A DNA stretch of 64,000 bases. Source: Tsuneonella mangrovi (GTDB lineage: Bacteria > Pseudomonadota > Alphaproteobacteria > Sphingomonadales > Sphingomonadaceae). The notes under the pieces were generated by a model. That model had not been told where the DNA came from, did not search any database, and saw only the letters and a list, made by a program, of their open reading frames with translations. The translations under genes were made by a program, and so were the position numbers. Below, in pieces: positions 25,543 through 34,414 of this stretch (positions within the stretch are counted from its first letter, which is position 1; every line of letters starts with the position of its first letter). Location of the stretch: NCBI RefSeq assembly GCF_002269345.1, contig NZ_CP022889.1:62001-126000 (forward strand), written 5' to 3'.

Positions 25543-26421
25543 TCACTCCACCCGCGTCACGCGGAAACCCTTCGCCCGCAGCAGTTCAGGCAAGCCGGCG
25601 GGCGGGGCAAGATGCGCCGCACCAACCGCGACCAGAGGCATCTTGCCGGAATCGAGCGCTAGCGCGATCGTGTCGGCCCAGCGCTTGTTGCGGTCGGTCA
25701 ACAGGGCTTTCTTGAGGTCGGGATCCGCCAGCATCCCGGTGTCGCCTTCCTTCGAGATCGCCACCATGTCGCCCTTGAGCCACAGCCTCTCGAGCTTGGC
25801 GGTATCTTCGGTGTTCATCGTGTCGTCTTCGAGCACCGCGCCGAGCAGGTCCTCCTGGTCCTTCTCGGGCAGCTGATCGAAGATCGCGAACTGGCCTTCG
25901 ATCCCTTCGAGCTCGACCACGTCGCGCGCGCGGAAATCGCGGATCAGTGCCTTGTCGACCCCATTCTCCCCGGTCGACTTGTCGGCCAACTGCGCGAGCA
26001 TCAGCGCCGCGCCCCAGGTCTCGATCGCCTTGAAGTCGGCTTCGCGATAGCCGCCCTTGGCGAGCAGCGCCTGCAGCTTGCCGCGCAGCCGCTCGGGCAC
26101 CCGCTGGCTCAGCGGTGGAAGGCCGTCGGTATGCGACATGCGGGTGAAAGTAGCCGAGAGTTTCACGGTGTCGTCGAGATCCTTGACTTCGACGATCAAT
26201 TCTCCGGCATCGACGATCACCTTGTCGAGCCTGGGGGTGCGCCACTCGGTATCCCGCGGCAGCGCGTGGATCGTGCCGAACAGCCAGCCGACCGTCTTGC
26301 CGGTGCCGTCGGCCACTTGCCACAGCGCGGGCGATGGGGCCGGCTGGGCCGGTTCATGCGACTTCTGGCTGCATGCCGCGAGCGCGATGGCGAGCAGGGC
26401 GATCGCGAGCTTGCGGATCAT
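25543..26421 (-). CDS. TraB/GumN family lipoprotein
   Basis: A 292-residue protein with a lipoprotein signal (IALAAC, cysteine near residue 17) and the TraB/GumN fold. The N-terminal strand LWQVADGTGKTVGWLFGTIH ends in GTIHALP, a second conserved block is around KALIRDFRARD, and the C-terminus has PLVAVGAAHLAPPAGLPELL. The GxxH and GxxH motifs are those proposed as an active site in the Tiki/TraB superfamily. The function is not established. It overlaps its paralogue upstream by four bases. Confidence 0.88.
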   Translation of the reverse strand: MIRKLAIALLAIALAACSQKSHEPAQPAPSPALWQVADGTGKTVGWLFGTIHALPRDTEWRTPRLDKVIVDAGELIVEVKDLDDTVKLSATFTRMSHTDGLPPLSQRVPERLRGKLQALLAKGGYREADFKAIETWGAALMLAQLADKSTGENGVDKALIRDFRARDVVELEGIEGQFAIFDQLPEKDQEDLLGAVLEDDTMNTEDTAKLERLWLKGDMVAISKEGDTGMLADPDLKKALLTDRNKRWADTIALALDSGKMPLVAVGAAHLAPPAGLPELLRAKGFRVTRVE

Positions 26422-27368
26422 TGGACGCGCTCCACCTTGATGCCCATCGCGGCGAGATCGTCCTGCACGCTGCCCTTGCCCGCGAGATGTCCCGCGCCGA
26501 CCGCCAGGAACACCGTACCCGGCTTGTCGAGCCGCTGCTTGATCCAGCTGGCCCAGTTGCGGTTGCGCTGGTAGAGTAGCTGGTCGAGCAATTGCGGCTC
26601 GTCGATGTCTTCGTTCATCAGCTTGGCAAGGCCATCGGCATCGCCTGCCAGCCAGTCGGCGATCATCGCGTCGAGCTGGGCCTTGATGTCGTCTTGCCCG
26701 TCGATCGTCTTCATCAGGAAATCGATCTGCGTCGCTTGCGGAAGGGTGTCGAACAGCGAGAGCTGGTAGTCGACCGTCTCGAGCGCGCCGCGCGCCTTGT
26801 CAGGGCCAGCCTCGGCCTGCAGCTTCTTTTCTACCCCGTTGGCACTGGCGATCCCCTGCTTGGCGAGCGGGATCATCGTGAACAGCAGCGTGGCATACCA
26901 CGGTTCGAACCGGTCGAATGCGGCGACCGGCAACCCGAGGTCGGTCATTGCGGCATCGTATTTCGTGCGCTGCTCGTCGCTCAGCAGGCCACGCAAGGAT
27001 TGCCCCTCAGGCAGCACGCCCTTTGCCATGACAATGTCCTTCACCTTCGCGGTGTCGTCCGGCGTCATCGCAATTTCGGTCACCAGCGTGTCGGACGACT
27101 GGAGCGCCGGAGCAATCTTTCCGCGTAGCCAGTCGACGCCCTTGGGCAGCGCGTGGACCGTGCCGAACAGGAAGATCGTGGTGTCCTCGTCCCTCACTTC
27201 CCACAACGCGGGGCCGGGCGGCAGCGACGGAGTGGCAGCGGTAACTGCGGTTGCGACAGATGCATCCGGCTGTGCCTGTTCCGCGAAGGCCGGCAGGCCC
27301 GAAAGCAGCAGTGAAACCGAAGCGATGGTGGCTGTCGCAGCGCGACGGAGCGAACGGGAAACGACCAT
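26418..27368 (-). CDS. TraB/GumN family exported protein (tandem paralogue)
   Basis: A 316-residue homologue of the downstream gene, with a cleavable signal peptide (LLLSGLPAFA) rather than a lipobox. The same landmarks are present: LWEVRDEDTTIFLFGTVHALP near the start and VFLAVGAGHLAGKGSVQDDL near the end. The two genes look like a tandem duplication that has diverged in localisation: one soluble or periplasmic, one lipid-anchored. First gene of the minus-strand unit that continues through the aminotransferase and PilZ genes. Confidence 0.88.
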   Translation of the reverse strand: MVVSRSLRRAATATIASVSLLLSGLPAFAEQAQPDASVATAVTAATPSLPPGPALWEVRDEDTTIFLFGTVHALPKGVDWLRGKIAPALQSSDTLVTEIAMTPDDTAKVKDIVMAKGVLPEGQSLRGLLSDEQRTKYDAAMTDLGLPVAAFDRFEPWYATLLFTMIPLAKQGIASANGVEKKLQAEAGPDKARGALETVDYQLSLFDTLPQATQIDFLMKTIDGQDDIKAQLDAMIADWLAGDADGLAKLMNEDIDEPQLLDQLLYQRNRNWASWIKQRLDKPGTVFLAVGAGHLAGKGSVQDDLAAMGIKVERVQ

Positions 27369-27441
27369 GCACCTGCTTTGGGGCGCTGCACGGCTGTGTC
27401 AAGCGATCCGCGCCCCATTGACCGGTTGCGGGCCATGCGCC

Positions 27442-27456
27442 ATGGGCCGCGCCCAT
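27442..27456 (+). promoter_or_regulatory. Inverted repeat covering the glyQ start codon
   Basis: ATGGGC-CGC-GCCCAT is a perfect 6-bp stem with a 3-base loop. The A and T of the glyQ ATG (27455-27457) lie in the right arm and there is no clear Shine-Dalgarno sequence. If it folds in the mRNA it would hide the start codon. Confidence 0.3.
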
Positions 27457-28366
27457 GAATGCCGTGCCTGCCCGCGACCCGAAGACCAGCTTCCAGGACA
27501 TGATCCTGGCGCTCCACGATTTCTGGAGCGCGCAGGGCTGCGTGATCCTCCAGCCGTACGACATGCGGATGGGTGCGGGCACGTTCCACACCGCCACCAC
27601 GCTGCGCGCGCTGGGTCCGGAGCCGTGGAATGCCGCCTTCGTCCAGCCGTGCCGCCGCCCGACCGACGGGCGCTATGGCGAGAACCCCAACCGGTTGCAA
27701 CACTATTACCAGTACCAAGTGATCCTCAAGCCGAGCCCGCCCGACCTGCAGGAGCTCTATCTCAAGAGCCTCGAAGTGATCGGGATCGATCCGCTGAAGC
27801 ACGATATCCGCTTCGTCGAAGACGACTGGGAAAGCCCGACGCTGGGCGCGTGGGGCCTCGGCTGGGAAGTCTGGTGCGACGGGATGGAAGTGACCCAGTT
27901 CACTTATTTCCAGCAGATGGGCGGGTTCGACTGCAAGCCGGTTGCGGGCGAGCTGACCTACGGCCTCGAACGCCTCGCGATGTATATCCAGGGCGTCGAC
28001 TGGGTCTACGATCTCGATTTCAACGGCCGCGGGGTAACCTACGGCGAAGTATTCCTCGAAAACGAGAAGCAGATGTCGAAGTGGAACTTCGAGGTCGCCG
28101 ACACCGATGCGCTGTTCGACCTGTTCAACAAGGCCGAGGCGGAGTGTCAAAACTGCCTCGCCAACGACGTGCCTATCGCCGCCTACGAGCAGGCGATCGA
28201 GGCGAGCCACGTGTTCAACCTGCTGCAGGCGCGCGGGGTGATCTCCGTGCAGGAACGCGCCAGCTACATGGGCCGCGTACGTGATCTCGCGCGTGGTTCG
28301 TGCGAGGCCTACATGGCCAAGGAGAAGGACCGCTGGGCGCGCGACTTCGACGGGTGGACGGCATGA
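27455..28366 (+). CDS. glyQ: Glycyl-tRNA synthetase alpha subunit
   Basis: A 303-residue catalytic subunit of the bacterial alpha2beta2 GlyRS. Class II landmarks are [77 protein letters not shown] and LERLAMY. It activates glycine and charges tRNA-Gly together with GlyS. The first 12 residues are not conserved and the start lies in an inverted repeat; Met16 (MILALHDFW) is a weaker alternative. glyS follows after a 97-bp spacer that contains a paired repeat element. Confidence 0.96.
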   Translation: MNAVPARDPKTSFQDMILALHDFWSAQGCVILQPYDMRMGAGTFHTATTLRALGPEPWNAAFVQPCRRPTDGRYGENPNRLQHYYQYQVILKPSPPDLQELYLKSLEVIGIDPLKHDIRFVEDDWESPTLGAWGLGWEVWCDGMEVTQFTYFQQMGGFDCKPVAGELTYGLERLAMYIQGVDWVYDLDFNGRGVTYGEVFLENEKQMSKWNFEVADTDALFDLFNKAEAECQNCLANDVPIAAYEQAIEASHVFNLLQARGVISVQERASYMGRVRDLARGSCEAYMAKEKDRWARDFDGWTA

Positions 28367-28384
28367 TGGGCATCCTGACCCAAC

Positions 28385-28449
28385 CGTTCGTGTCGAGCGC
28401 AGTCGAGACACGTCAGCACCAGCACCTCTCGACTACGCTCGAGGCGAAC
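28385..28449. repeat. Paired inverted repeat element between glyQ and glyS (family D)
   Basis: The left half CGTTCGTGTCGAGCGCAGTC (28385-28404) and the right half ending CTCGAGGCGAAC (28438-28449) are imperfect inverted copies around a short spacer. Each half is built on TCGA motifs and is itself a partial palindrome. Open frames of glyS read through it as a Ser/Arg-rich peptide, but glyS starts 14 bases downstream. This type of TCGAG-rich element is familiar from alphaproteobacterial intergenic regions. Confidence 0.65.
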
Positions 28450-28463
28450 GGGGAGGCAGTGCG

Positions 28464-30875
28464 ATGAGCGACTTCCTCCTTGAGCTGCGCTGCGAGGAAA
28501 TCCCTGCGCGGATGCAGGCCGGTGCCCGCGCCGACCTGGAGCGGCTGTTCCGCGCCGAGATGGCCGCAGCAGGTCTGGCGGTCGAGAACATACGCGTATG
28601 GTCTACCCCACGGCGACTTGCGCTGGTGGTCTACGACGATCTGCCCGAAACGACCGAAGCGGTCAGCGAAGAGGCCAAGGGGCCACCCGAAGGCGCGCCC
28701 GATGCCGCGATCGACGGGTTCTGCCGCAAGAACGGCGTCACCCGCGACCAGCTGACCTTGCGCGACGTGAAAGGCCGAAACACCTATTTCGCGGTGATCG
28801 AAAAGCCGGGTAGGGCGGTGAAGGACGTCCTCGCCGAGTCGATCCCGGCGATTATCCGCGCATTCCCGTGGCCCAAGTCGATGCGTTGGGGTGCAGCCTC
28901 GATCAGCACCGAGAGCTTGCGCTGGGTGCGCCCGCTTTCGGGAATCGTGGCGCTGTTCAATGGCGAAGTGGTCGCGTGCGAAATCGACGGTATTCGCTCG
29001 GGTCGCGAAACACTGGGGCACCGGTTCCACCATACGGGCCCGATCGCGATTGAAAGCGCGCACACCTATGCGTCGCAGCTGCTCGATGCGCGGGTGATCG
29101 TCGAACACACCAAGCGCGAAGCTCTGATCCGTCAGGGCGCGGCTGAAGCTGCCTCCGCCGCCGGGCTGACGCTGGTCGCGGACGAGGGGCTGGTGATCGA
29201 GAACGCCGGGCTGACCGAATACCCTGTCCCGCTGCTGGGCCGGTTCGACGAGGCGTTCCTCGACGTGTCGCCCGAGGTCATCCAGCTTACCGCGCGGGTG
29301 AACCAGAAGTATTTCGTGTGCGAGGGCGCGGACGGCAAGCTCGCCAACGCGTTCGTGTGCACCGCCAATATCGAGGCGGCGGACGGCGGCGCGGCGATTG
29401 TCGACGGCAACCGAAAGGTCCTCGCCGCGCGGCTTTCCGATGCGCGGTTCTTTTGGGAACTCGACCAGAAGACCATGCTCGAAGAGCACGCGAAGAAGCT
29501 GGAGCGGATCACCTTCCACGAGAAGCTCGGCACCGTCGCCGACAAGGTTGATCGGGTGGCGAAGCTGGCGAGGTGGCTGGTCGAATCCGATATCGTCGTC
29601 CCAGCGAAAGCTGGGACCGCTGTCGGCTCGGACAAGCAACCGATCCCAGCTTCCGCTGGGATGACGAAAGAGGAACTGGCCGACCTCGCCGAACAGGCAG
29701 CGCGCCTCGCCAAGGCGGACCTCGTCACCGAGATGGTCGGCGAATTCCCCGAGCTGCAGGGCGTGATGGGCGGCTACTACGCCCGCGCCGAGGGGCTGCC
29801 CGATGCCGTCGCCGACGCGATCCGCGATCACTACAAGCCGGTCGGGCAGGGCGACGAAGTGCCCACCGCGCCGGTGACGGTGGCGGTGTCGCTGGCGGAC
29901 AAGCTAGATACGCTTTCCGCCTTCTATTTTGCGGGCGAAAAGCCAACCGGCTCTAAAGATCCCTTCGCTCTCCGCAGGGCAGCGCTGGGCGTCATTAGAC
30001 TGACTAGCGAAAACGCATTGCGACTTCCTCTGCAGGCCCTGCTGGAAGCCGCAATCGGCCCGCTGAGCATTTCCGCTGCGCGTGCGGCTTTCAGCGGGCA
30101 ACCGCTCCTCGACATTCTTTCGAAAGGTTTTCCGTCAGCGATGGCCCTTGGTCGCGCCAAAGATGACGGAACACACGACATTTCGATTGATGGTGTGAAC
30201 TTGGAAGGTGTTCCGTCCAAATTTGTTCAACCATTGGTCGACTGGATAGAGCGCTCGTCAAACAATGCGAGTTGGCGGGAGGAACTCCTCGACTTCTTCG
30301 CCGACCGCCTGAAAGTCCAGCAGCGCGAAGCGGGTGTCCGCCACGACCTGATCGACGCGGTGTTCGCGCTTGGTGGCGAGGACGATCTCGTTCGCCTGCT
30401 CGCCCGCGTCCACGCGTTGCAGGCATTCATGGAAACCGAAGACGGCGCGAACCTGCTCGCGGGCTACAAGCGCGCGGCCAATATCCTCAAGAAGGAAGGG
30501 TGGGAGAACGCGACCGACCGGATCGCCCGCACCGGCGACGAGGACCCGATGGAGAACGTCGACGATCCGCAGATGCGCGCGATCTATGCAGCGCGGGCCG
30601 AGAATGCGCTTTCTTACACACCCGAACCTGCCGAAAAGGCGCTGATCGACGCGCTCGATGCCGCCGAACCGAAGGCGGCTGCGGCGATCGAGGCAGAAGA
30701 CTTCGCCGCCGCGATGGCCGCGCTCGCATCCTTGCGCGCACCGATCGACCGGTTCTTCGATGAAGTGACGGTAAACGCCGATGAAGAAAACAAGCGCCAA
30801 AGCCGCCTCGCGCTCCTTGCGCGGTTCCGTGCTGCAGTGCACAACGTGGCCGACTTCTCCCGCATCGAGGGGTAG
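28464..30875 (+). CDS. glyS: Glycyl-tRNA synthetase beta subunit with inserted segments
   Basis: An 803-residue GlyS, longer than most (about 690-750). ATG 28464 gives MSDFLLELRCEEIPARM, the canonical start; the frame extends to 28281 through the upstream repeat. The B3/B4-like, HD and C-terminal DALR-type regions are recognisable (LRWVRPLSGIVALFNGEVV, GYYARAEGLPDAVADAI, LDFFADRLKVQQREAGVRHD). Two oddities are present. Residues about 377-402 are translated from a paired palindromic element. Residues about 493-608 are encoded by a lower-G+C patch and include roughly 30-40 residues I would not expect. Confidence 0.94.
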   Translation: MSDFLLELRCEEIPARMQAGARADLERLFRAEMAAAGLAVENIRVWSTPRRLALVVYDDLPETTEAVSEEAKGPPEGAPDAAIDGFCRKNGVTRDQLTLRDVKGRNTYFAVIEKPGRAVKDVLAESIPAIIRAFPWPKSMRWGAASISTESLRWVRPLSGIVALFNGEVVACEIDGIRSGRETLGHRFHHTGPIAIESAHTYASQLLDARVIVEHTKREALIRQGAAEAASAAGLTLVADEGLVIENAGLTEYPVPLLGRFDEAFLDVSPEVIQLTARVNQKYFVCEGADGKLANAFVCTANIEAADGGAAIVDGNRKVLAARLSDARFFWELDQKTMLEEHAKKLERITFHEKLGTVADKVDRVAKLARWLVESDIVVPAKAGTAVGSDKQPIPASAGMTKEELADLAEQAARLAKADLVTEMVGEFPELQGVMGGYYARAEGLPDAVADAIRDHYKPVGQGDEVPTAPVTVAVSLADKLDTLSAFYFAGEKPTGSKDPFALRRAALGVIRLTSENALRLPLQALLEAAIGPLSISAARAAFSGQPLLDILSKGFPSAMALGRAKDDGTHDISIDGVNLEGVPSKFVQPLVDWIERSSNNASWREELLDFFADRLKVQQREAGVRHDLIDAVFALGGEDDLVRLLARVHALQAFMETEDGANLLAGYKRAANILKKEGWENATDRIARTGDEDPMENVDDPQMRAIYAARAENALSYTPEPAEKALIDALDAAEPKAAAAIEAEDFAAAMAALASLRAPIDRFFDEVTVNADEENKRQSRLALLARFRAAVHNVADFSRIEG
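29593..29668. repeat. In-frame paired palindromic element inside glyS (family E)
   Basis: Two hairpins in inverted orientation. GTCCCAGC-GAAA-GCTGGGAC (29598-29617) and ATCCCAGC-TTCC-GCTGGGAT (29643-29662) each have an 8-bp stem with a 4-base loop. The outer ends TCGTCGTCCC and GGGATGACGA are also complementary, with one mismatch, to each other. It is translated as IVVPAKAG...PIPASAGMT within GlyS without a frameshift. The same kind of element is familiar from intergenic regions of Caulobacter and Erythrobacter relatives. Confidence 0.85.
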
Positions 30876-30891
30876 CGAAACAATACTCAGG

Positions 30892-30915
30892 ACCGTGTTC
30901 CATGTGTTCCACGGT
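30892..30915. repeat. Tandem 9-mer and dyad upstream of ppdK
   Basis: ACCGTG (30892-30897) and CACGGT (30910-30915) form a dyad enclosing two copies of GTGTTCCA (30895-30902, 30904-30911). It lies 20 bases before the ppdK start, so it could be an operator or leader hairpin. No cognate regulator is known. Confidence 0.35.
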
Positions 30916-30935
30916 TCAGGCAGGACGGAACTGAG

Positions 30936-33608
30936 ATGAACAACACGGTCTACCCCTTCGGCGGCGACGCCCCGCATTCCGATCCGCGGCAGAAGGACAA
31001 GACCGTCACCGGCGGCAAGGGCGCGAACCTGGCGGAAATGGCCAGCATCGGCCTGCCGGTGCCCCCGGGTTTCACCATCACCACCGAGGAGTGCGTCCGC
31101 TACCTCACCGAGGGCAGCGATTTCAGCGACGCGCTGCGCGCCGATGTCGCCAAGGCGCTGGCGCATATCGAGAAGGCGGTGGGCAAGCGCTTCGGCGATG
31201 CGGCCGATCCGCTGCTGGTCTCGGTCCGTTCGGGCGCGCGGGTGTCGATGCCCGGCATGATGGACACCGTGCTCAACCTCGGCCTCAACGATGCGACGGT
31301 GGAAGGGCTGGCGGCAACCAGCGAAGACCCGCGGTTTGCGTGGGACAGCTATCGCCGGTTTATCCAGATGTATTCCGACGTGGTGCTCGGCCTCGATCAC
31401 GGGCTGTTCGAGGAAGCGCTCGAGATCGCCAAAGAAGACAAGGGTTTCTACGCCGATACCGAGATGGAAGCGGAGGACTGGCAGGCACTGGTCGCCGAAT
31501 ACAAGGGTATCGTCGAACAGGAGCAGGGCAGCCCGTTCCCGCAGGACGTGACCGAGCAGCTGTGGGGCGCGATCCGCGCGGTGTTCGACAGCTGGGACAG
31601 CGACCGGGCGAAGGTCTATCGCCGCTTGAACGATATTCCCGGCGACTGGGGCACCGCAGTCAACGTGCAGGCGATGGTGTTCGGCAACATGGGCGATACC
31701 AGCGCCACCGGCGTCGCCTTCACTCGCGATCCGGCGACCGGCGAGCGCGCCTACTACGGCGAATGGCTGGTCAACGCGCAGGGCGAAGACGTTGTCGCGG
31801 GCATCCGCACGCCGCAGTATCTCACCAGGGCTGCACGCGAGGCTGCCGGGGCCAAGCCGCTCAGTATGGAAGAGGCGATGCCCGATGCCTACGGCCAGCT
31901 GGCCGAGGTGTTCGACCTGCTCGAGAAGCACTACCGCGACATGCAGGACATCGAGTTTACCGTCGAACGCGGCAAGCTCTGGATGCTCCAGACGCGCAGC
32001 GGCAAGCGCACCGCCAAGGCTGCGCTCAAGATGGCGGTCGAAATGGCGGGCGAGGGCCTGATCGACGAGGAAACCGCAGTGTTGCGGGTCGATCCGATGG
32101 CGCTCGACCAGTTGCTCCACCCGACGCTCGATCCGGATGCGGCGCGCGACGTGCTGACCACCGGCCTGCCTGCCTCGCCCGGCGCGGCGAGCGGCAAGAT
32201 CGTGCTCGATGCCGATACGGCGGAAGCGTGGGCGGCGCGCAGCGAGAAAGTGATCCTCGTGCGGGTCGAGACTTCGCCGGAGGACATCCACGGAATGCAC
32301 GCGGCGCAAGGCATCCTCACCGCGCGCGGCGGCATGACGTCCCACGCGGCGGTGGTCGCACGCGGGATGGGTCGCTGCTGTGTGTCGGGCGCATCGGCGG
32401 TATCGATCGACCTCAAGACCCGCACGCTGCGGATCGGCGGGCGCGAGCTGGCCGAAGGCGACACGATCACGCTCGACGGCGGTAATGGGCAAGTGATGGC
32501 GGGGGAAGTCCCGACGATCGAGCCCGAGCTGGCGGGCGATTTCGGCACGATCATGGAATGGGCCGACCGGCATCGCCGGATGAAAGTGCGCACCAACGCG
32601 GAGACCCCGGCGGACTGCGCGATGGCGGTGCAATTCGGTGCCGAGGGCATCGGCCTGTGCCGGACGGAGCACATGTTCTTCGATGCCAGCCGCATCAGCG
32701 CGGTGCGCCAGATGATCCTCGCCGAAGACGAAGCCGGGCGGCGCAAGGCACTGGCCAAGCTGCTTCCCGAACAGCGCGCCGATTTCCGCGCGATCTTCGA
32801 AGTCATGGCGGGCCTGCCGTGCACCATCCGCCTGCTCGACCCGCCGCTGCACGAGTTCCTGCCGACCGGCGATGCCGAGTTCGAGGAACTGGCCGATGCG
32901 ACCGGATACGGCGTCGATCACTTGCGGCGCCGGGCGGAAGAGCTCCACGAATTCAACCCGATGCTGGGCCATCGCGGGTGCCGACTGGGGATCACCTACC
33001 CCGAGATCTACGAAATGCAGGCGCGCGCGATCTTCGAAGCGGCGTGCGAAGTGGCCGAAGCGAGCGGTGAATCGCCGGTGCCCGAAGTCATGATCCCACT
33101 GGTGAGCACCAAGCGCGAACTCGAACTGATGAAGGCGCTGGTCGACAAGGTTGCGGGCGAAGTGTTCGCCGAGAAGGGCCGGACGCTCGACTATCTCGTC
33201 GGCACGATGATCGAACTGCCGCGCGCCGCACTGATGGCGGGCGAGATCGCCAGGGAAGCGAAGTTCTTCTCGTTCGGCACCAACGACCTGACGCAGACGA
33301 CGCTGGGCGTTTCCCGCGATGACGCCGGGCGGTTCCTCGGCACATATGTCGACAAGGGCATCTTCGCGCGCGATCCGTTCGTAAGCCTCGATGTTGAAGG
33401 GGTCGGGCAGCTGGTGCAGATGGCGGCCGAGCGGGGCCGGGCAACCTTGCCTGCGATCAAGCTCGGCATATGCGGCGAACATGGCGGCGATCCGGCGAGC
33501 ATCGCGTTTTGCGAGGAAGTCGGGCTCGACTACGTCAGCGCCTCGCCCTATCGCGTGCCGATCGCAAGGCTGGCAGCAGCGCAAGCAGCCCTGGCGCGAA
33601 AAGCCTAG
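30936..33608 (+). CDS. ppdK: Pyruvate, phosphate dikinase
   Basis: An 890-residue enzyme interconverting pyruvate, ATP and Pi with phosphoenolpyruvate, AMP and PPi. Domain order is the nucleotide-binding N-terminal part (VTGGKGANLAEMASIGLPVP), the central swivelling phosphohistidine domain with H470 in GGMTSHAAVVARGMG, and the C-terminal TIM barrel with the catalytic cysteine C846 in LGICGEHGGDP. Length matches the family (about 870-900). Its stop overlaps that of the convergent methyltransferase gene (CTAG read on both strands). Expected to supply PEP for gluconeogenesis. Confidence 0.97.
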   Translation: MNNTVYPFGGDAPHSDPRQKDKTVTGGKGANLAEMASIGLPVPPGFTITTEECVRYLTEGSDFSDALRADVAKALAHIEKAVGKRFGDAADPLLVSVRSGARVSMPGMMDTVLNLGLNDATVEGLAATSEDPRFAWDSYRRFIQMYSDVVLGLDHGLFEEALEIAKEDKGFYADTEMEAEDWQALVAEYKGIVEQEQGSPFPQDVTEQLWGAIRAVFDSWDSDRAKVYRRLNDIPGDWGTAVNVQAMVFGNMGDTSATGVAFTRDPATGERAYYGEWLVNAQGEDVVAGIRTPQYLTRAAREAAGAKPLSMEEAMPDAYGQLAEVFDLLEKHYRDMQDIEFTVERGKLWMLQTRSGKRTAKAALKMAVEMAGEGLIDEETAVLRVDPMALDQLLHPTLDPDAARDVLTTGLPASPGAASGKIVLDADTAEAWAARSEKVILVRVETSPEDIHGMHAAQGILTARGGMTSHAAVVARGMGRCCVSGASAVSIDLKTRTLRIGGRELAEGDTITLDGGNGQVMAGEVPTIEPELAGDFGTIMEWADRHRRMKVRTNAETPADCAMAVQFGAEGIGLCRTEHMFFDASRISAVRQMILAEDEAGRRKALAKLLPEQRADFRAIFEVMAGLPCTIRLLDPPLHEFLPTGDAEFEELADATGYGVDHLRRRAEELHEFNPMLGHRGCRLGITYPEIYEMQARAIFEAACEVAEASGESPVPEVMIPLVSTKRELELMKALVDKVAGEVFAEKGRTLDYLVGTMIELPRAALMAGEIAREAKFFSFGTNDLTQTTLGVSRDDAGRFLGTYVDKGIFARDPFVSLDVEGVGQLVQMAAERGRATLPAIKLGICGEHGGDPASIAFCEEVGLDYVSASPYRVPIARLAAAQAALARKA

Positions 33609-34360
33609 TTTTTCCAGCCGGTCAGGGTCAGAACCTCGAGCGTTTCGACCACCTTCCCGGCGCTGTCTGCGCCATCGAGGAAGGCCGCGCGGGCCCGCTC
33701 CAGCCCGGACTTGGTGAGCGGTGGGGCGCTGTCCGCCAAGGTGCTGGTGAGGCCCTGCGCGCGCAGGTCCGCGACCAGCGTGTCGAGCGAGGAATAGCGC
33801 AGCCGCAGCGTCCAGCTGTCGGACACCTGGCGGGAGAAACCGGCCCGTTGCAGCAGTGCCGCCCCGGCTTGCGCATCGACTGCGGGGTGGAGCCGGGCAG
33901 CGGGTCGCTCGGCATCAGCCGCGAGCAGCGCGGAGCGCAAGCGCGGCAGGCTGCCGGCACCGATCATGCTGGCGATCGCGATCCCGCCGGCCCTGAGCGC
34001 GCCGCGCAAGTGGATCAGCGCGCCGGGCAAGTCGTTGACCGTTGCCAGCGTGCCGAGGCTGGCAATCAGGTCGAACTCGCCCACCGGCCACGGCTTCTCG
34101 TGATCGAGCGCCTGTGCGTCGGTCACTACGACCCGCGCGCCCTTCGCTTCGAGCGCAGCGGCGAGCCGATTGGCCCCGGCACCCACCGCGAGCGCGCGAC
34201 GCGGAGCAAGGCGCATGAAGTCGATCCGCTCGAGGGTATCCTCGACCAGCGATTCGGCGAGCCAGTCGGCTGCATCGGGCCGGCCCTGGAGTGCCCGCGC
34301 CCGCGCTGCCCGCGCTTCGCGCCGGGTCGGGCTGAATATCGTCGGCGGCCCGTTGGTCAT
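33605..34360 (-). CDS. SAM-dependent methyltransferase, BioC/NDUFAF5-like
   Basis: A 251-residue class I methyltransferase. The start TIFSPTRREARAARARALQ matches the group that carries a basic N-terminal helix before the Rossmann fold. The SAM loop is ALAVGAGANRLAAALEAKGA (less acidic than usual, AVGAGAN), motif II is VVVTDAQ, and FDLIASLGTLATVNDLPGAL follows. The family includes malonyl-ACP O-methyltransferase BioC and the complex I assembly factor NDUFAF5. The weakened SAM motif leaves the activity open. It is divergent from comF, 54 bases away. An earlier Met (34396) is possible. Confidence 0.82.
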   Translation of the reverse strand: MTNGPPTIFSPTRREARAARARALQGRPDAADWLAESLVEDTLERIDFMRLAPRRALAVGAGANRLAAALEAKGARVVVTDAQALDHEKPWPVGEFDLIASLGTLATVNDLPGALIHLRGALRAGGIAIASMIGAGSLPRLRSALLAADAERPAARLHPAVDAQAGAALLQRAGFSRQVSDSWTLRLRYSSLDTLVADLRAQGLTSTLADSAPPLTKSGLERARAAFLDGADSAGKVVETLEVLTLTGWKN

Positions 34361-34414
34361 GGCGGGCCTCGTGCGCCTGACATCGGCGCGATGCAAGTGC
34401 TAAGGACCGCGTGA

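Noticed and set aside
28281-28463. N-terminal extension of GlyS
   Set aside because: It overlaps the end of glyQ and translates the family D repeat; the conserved GlyS start is at 28464.
30258-33584. Very long open frame (about 1100 codons) antisense to ppdK and the end of glyS
   Set aside because: It mirrors the codon pattern of ppdK in a high-G+C genome, has no recognisable domain and is rich in His, Arg and Ala as expected of antisense frames.
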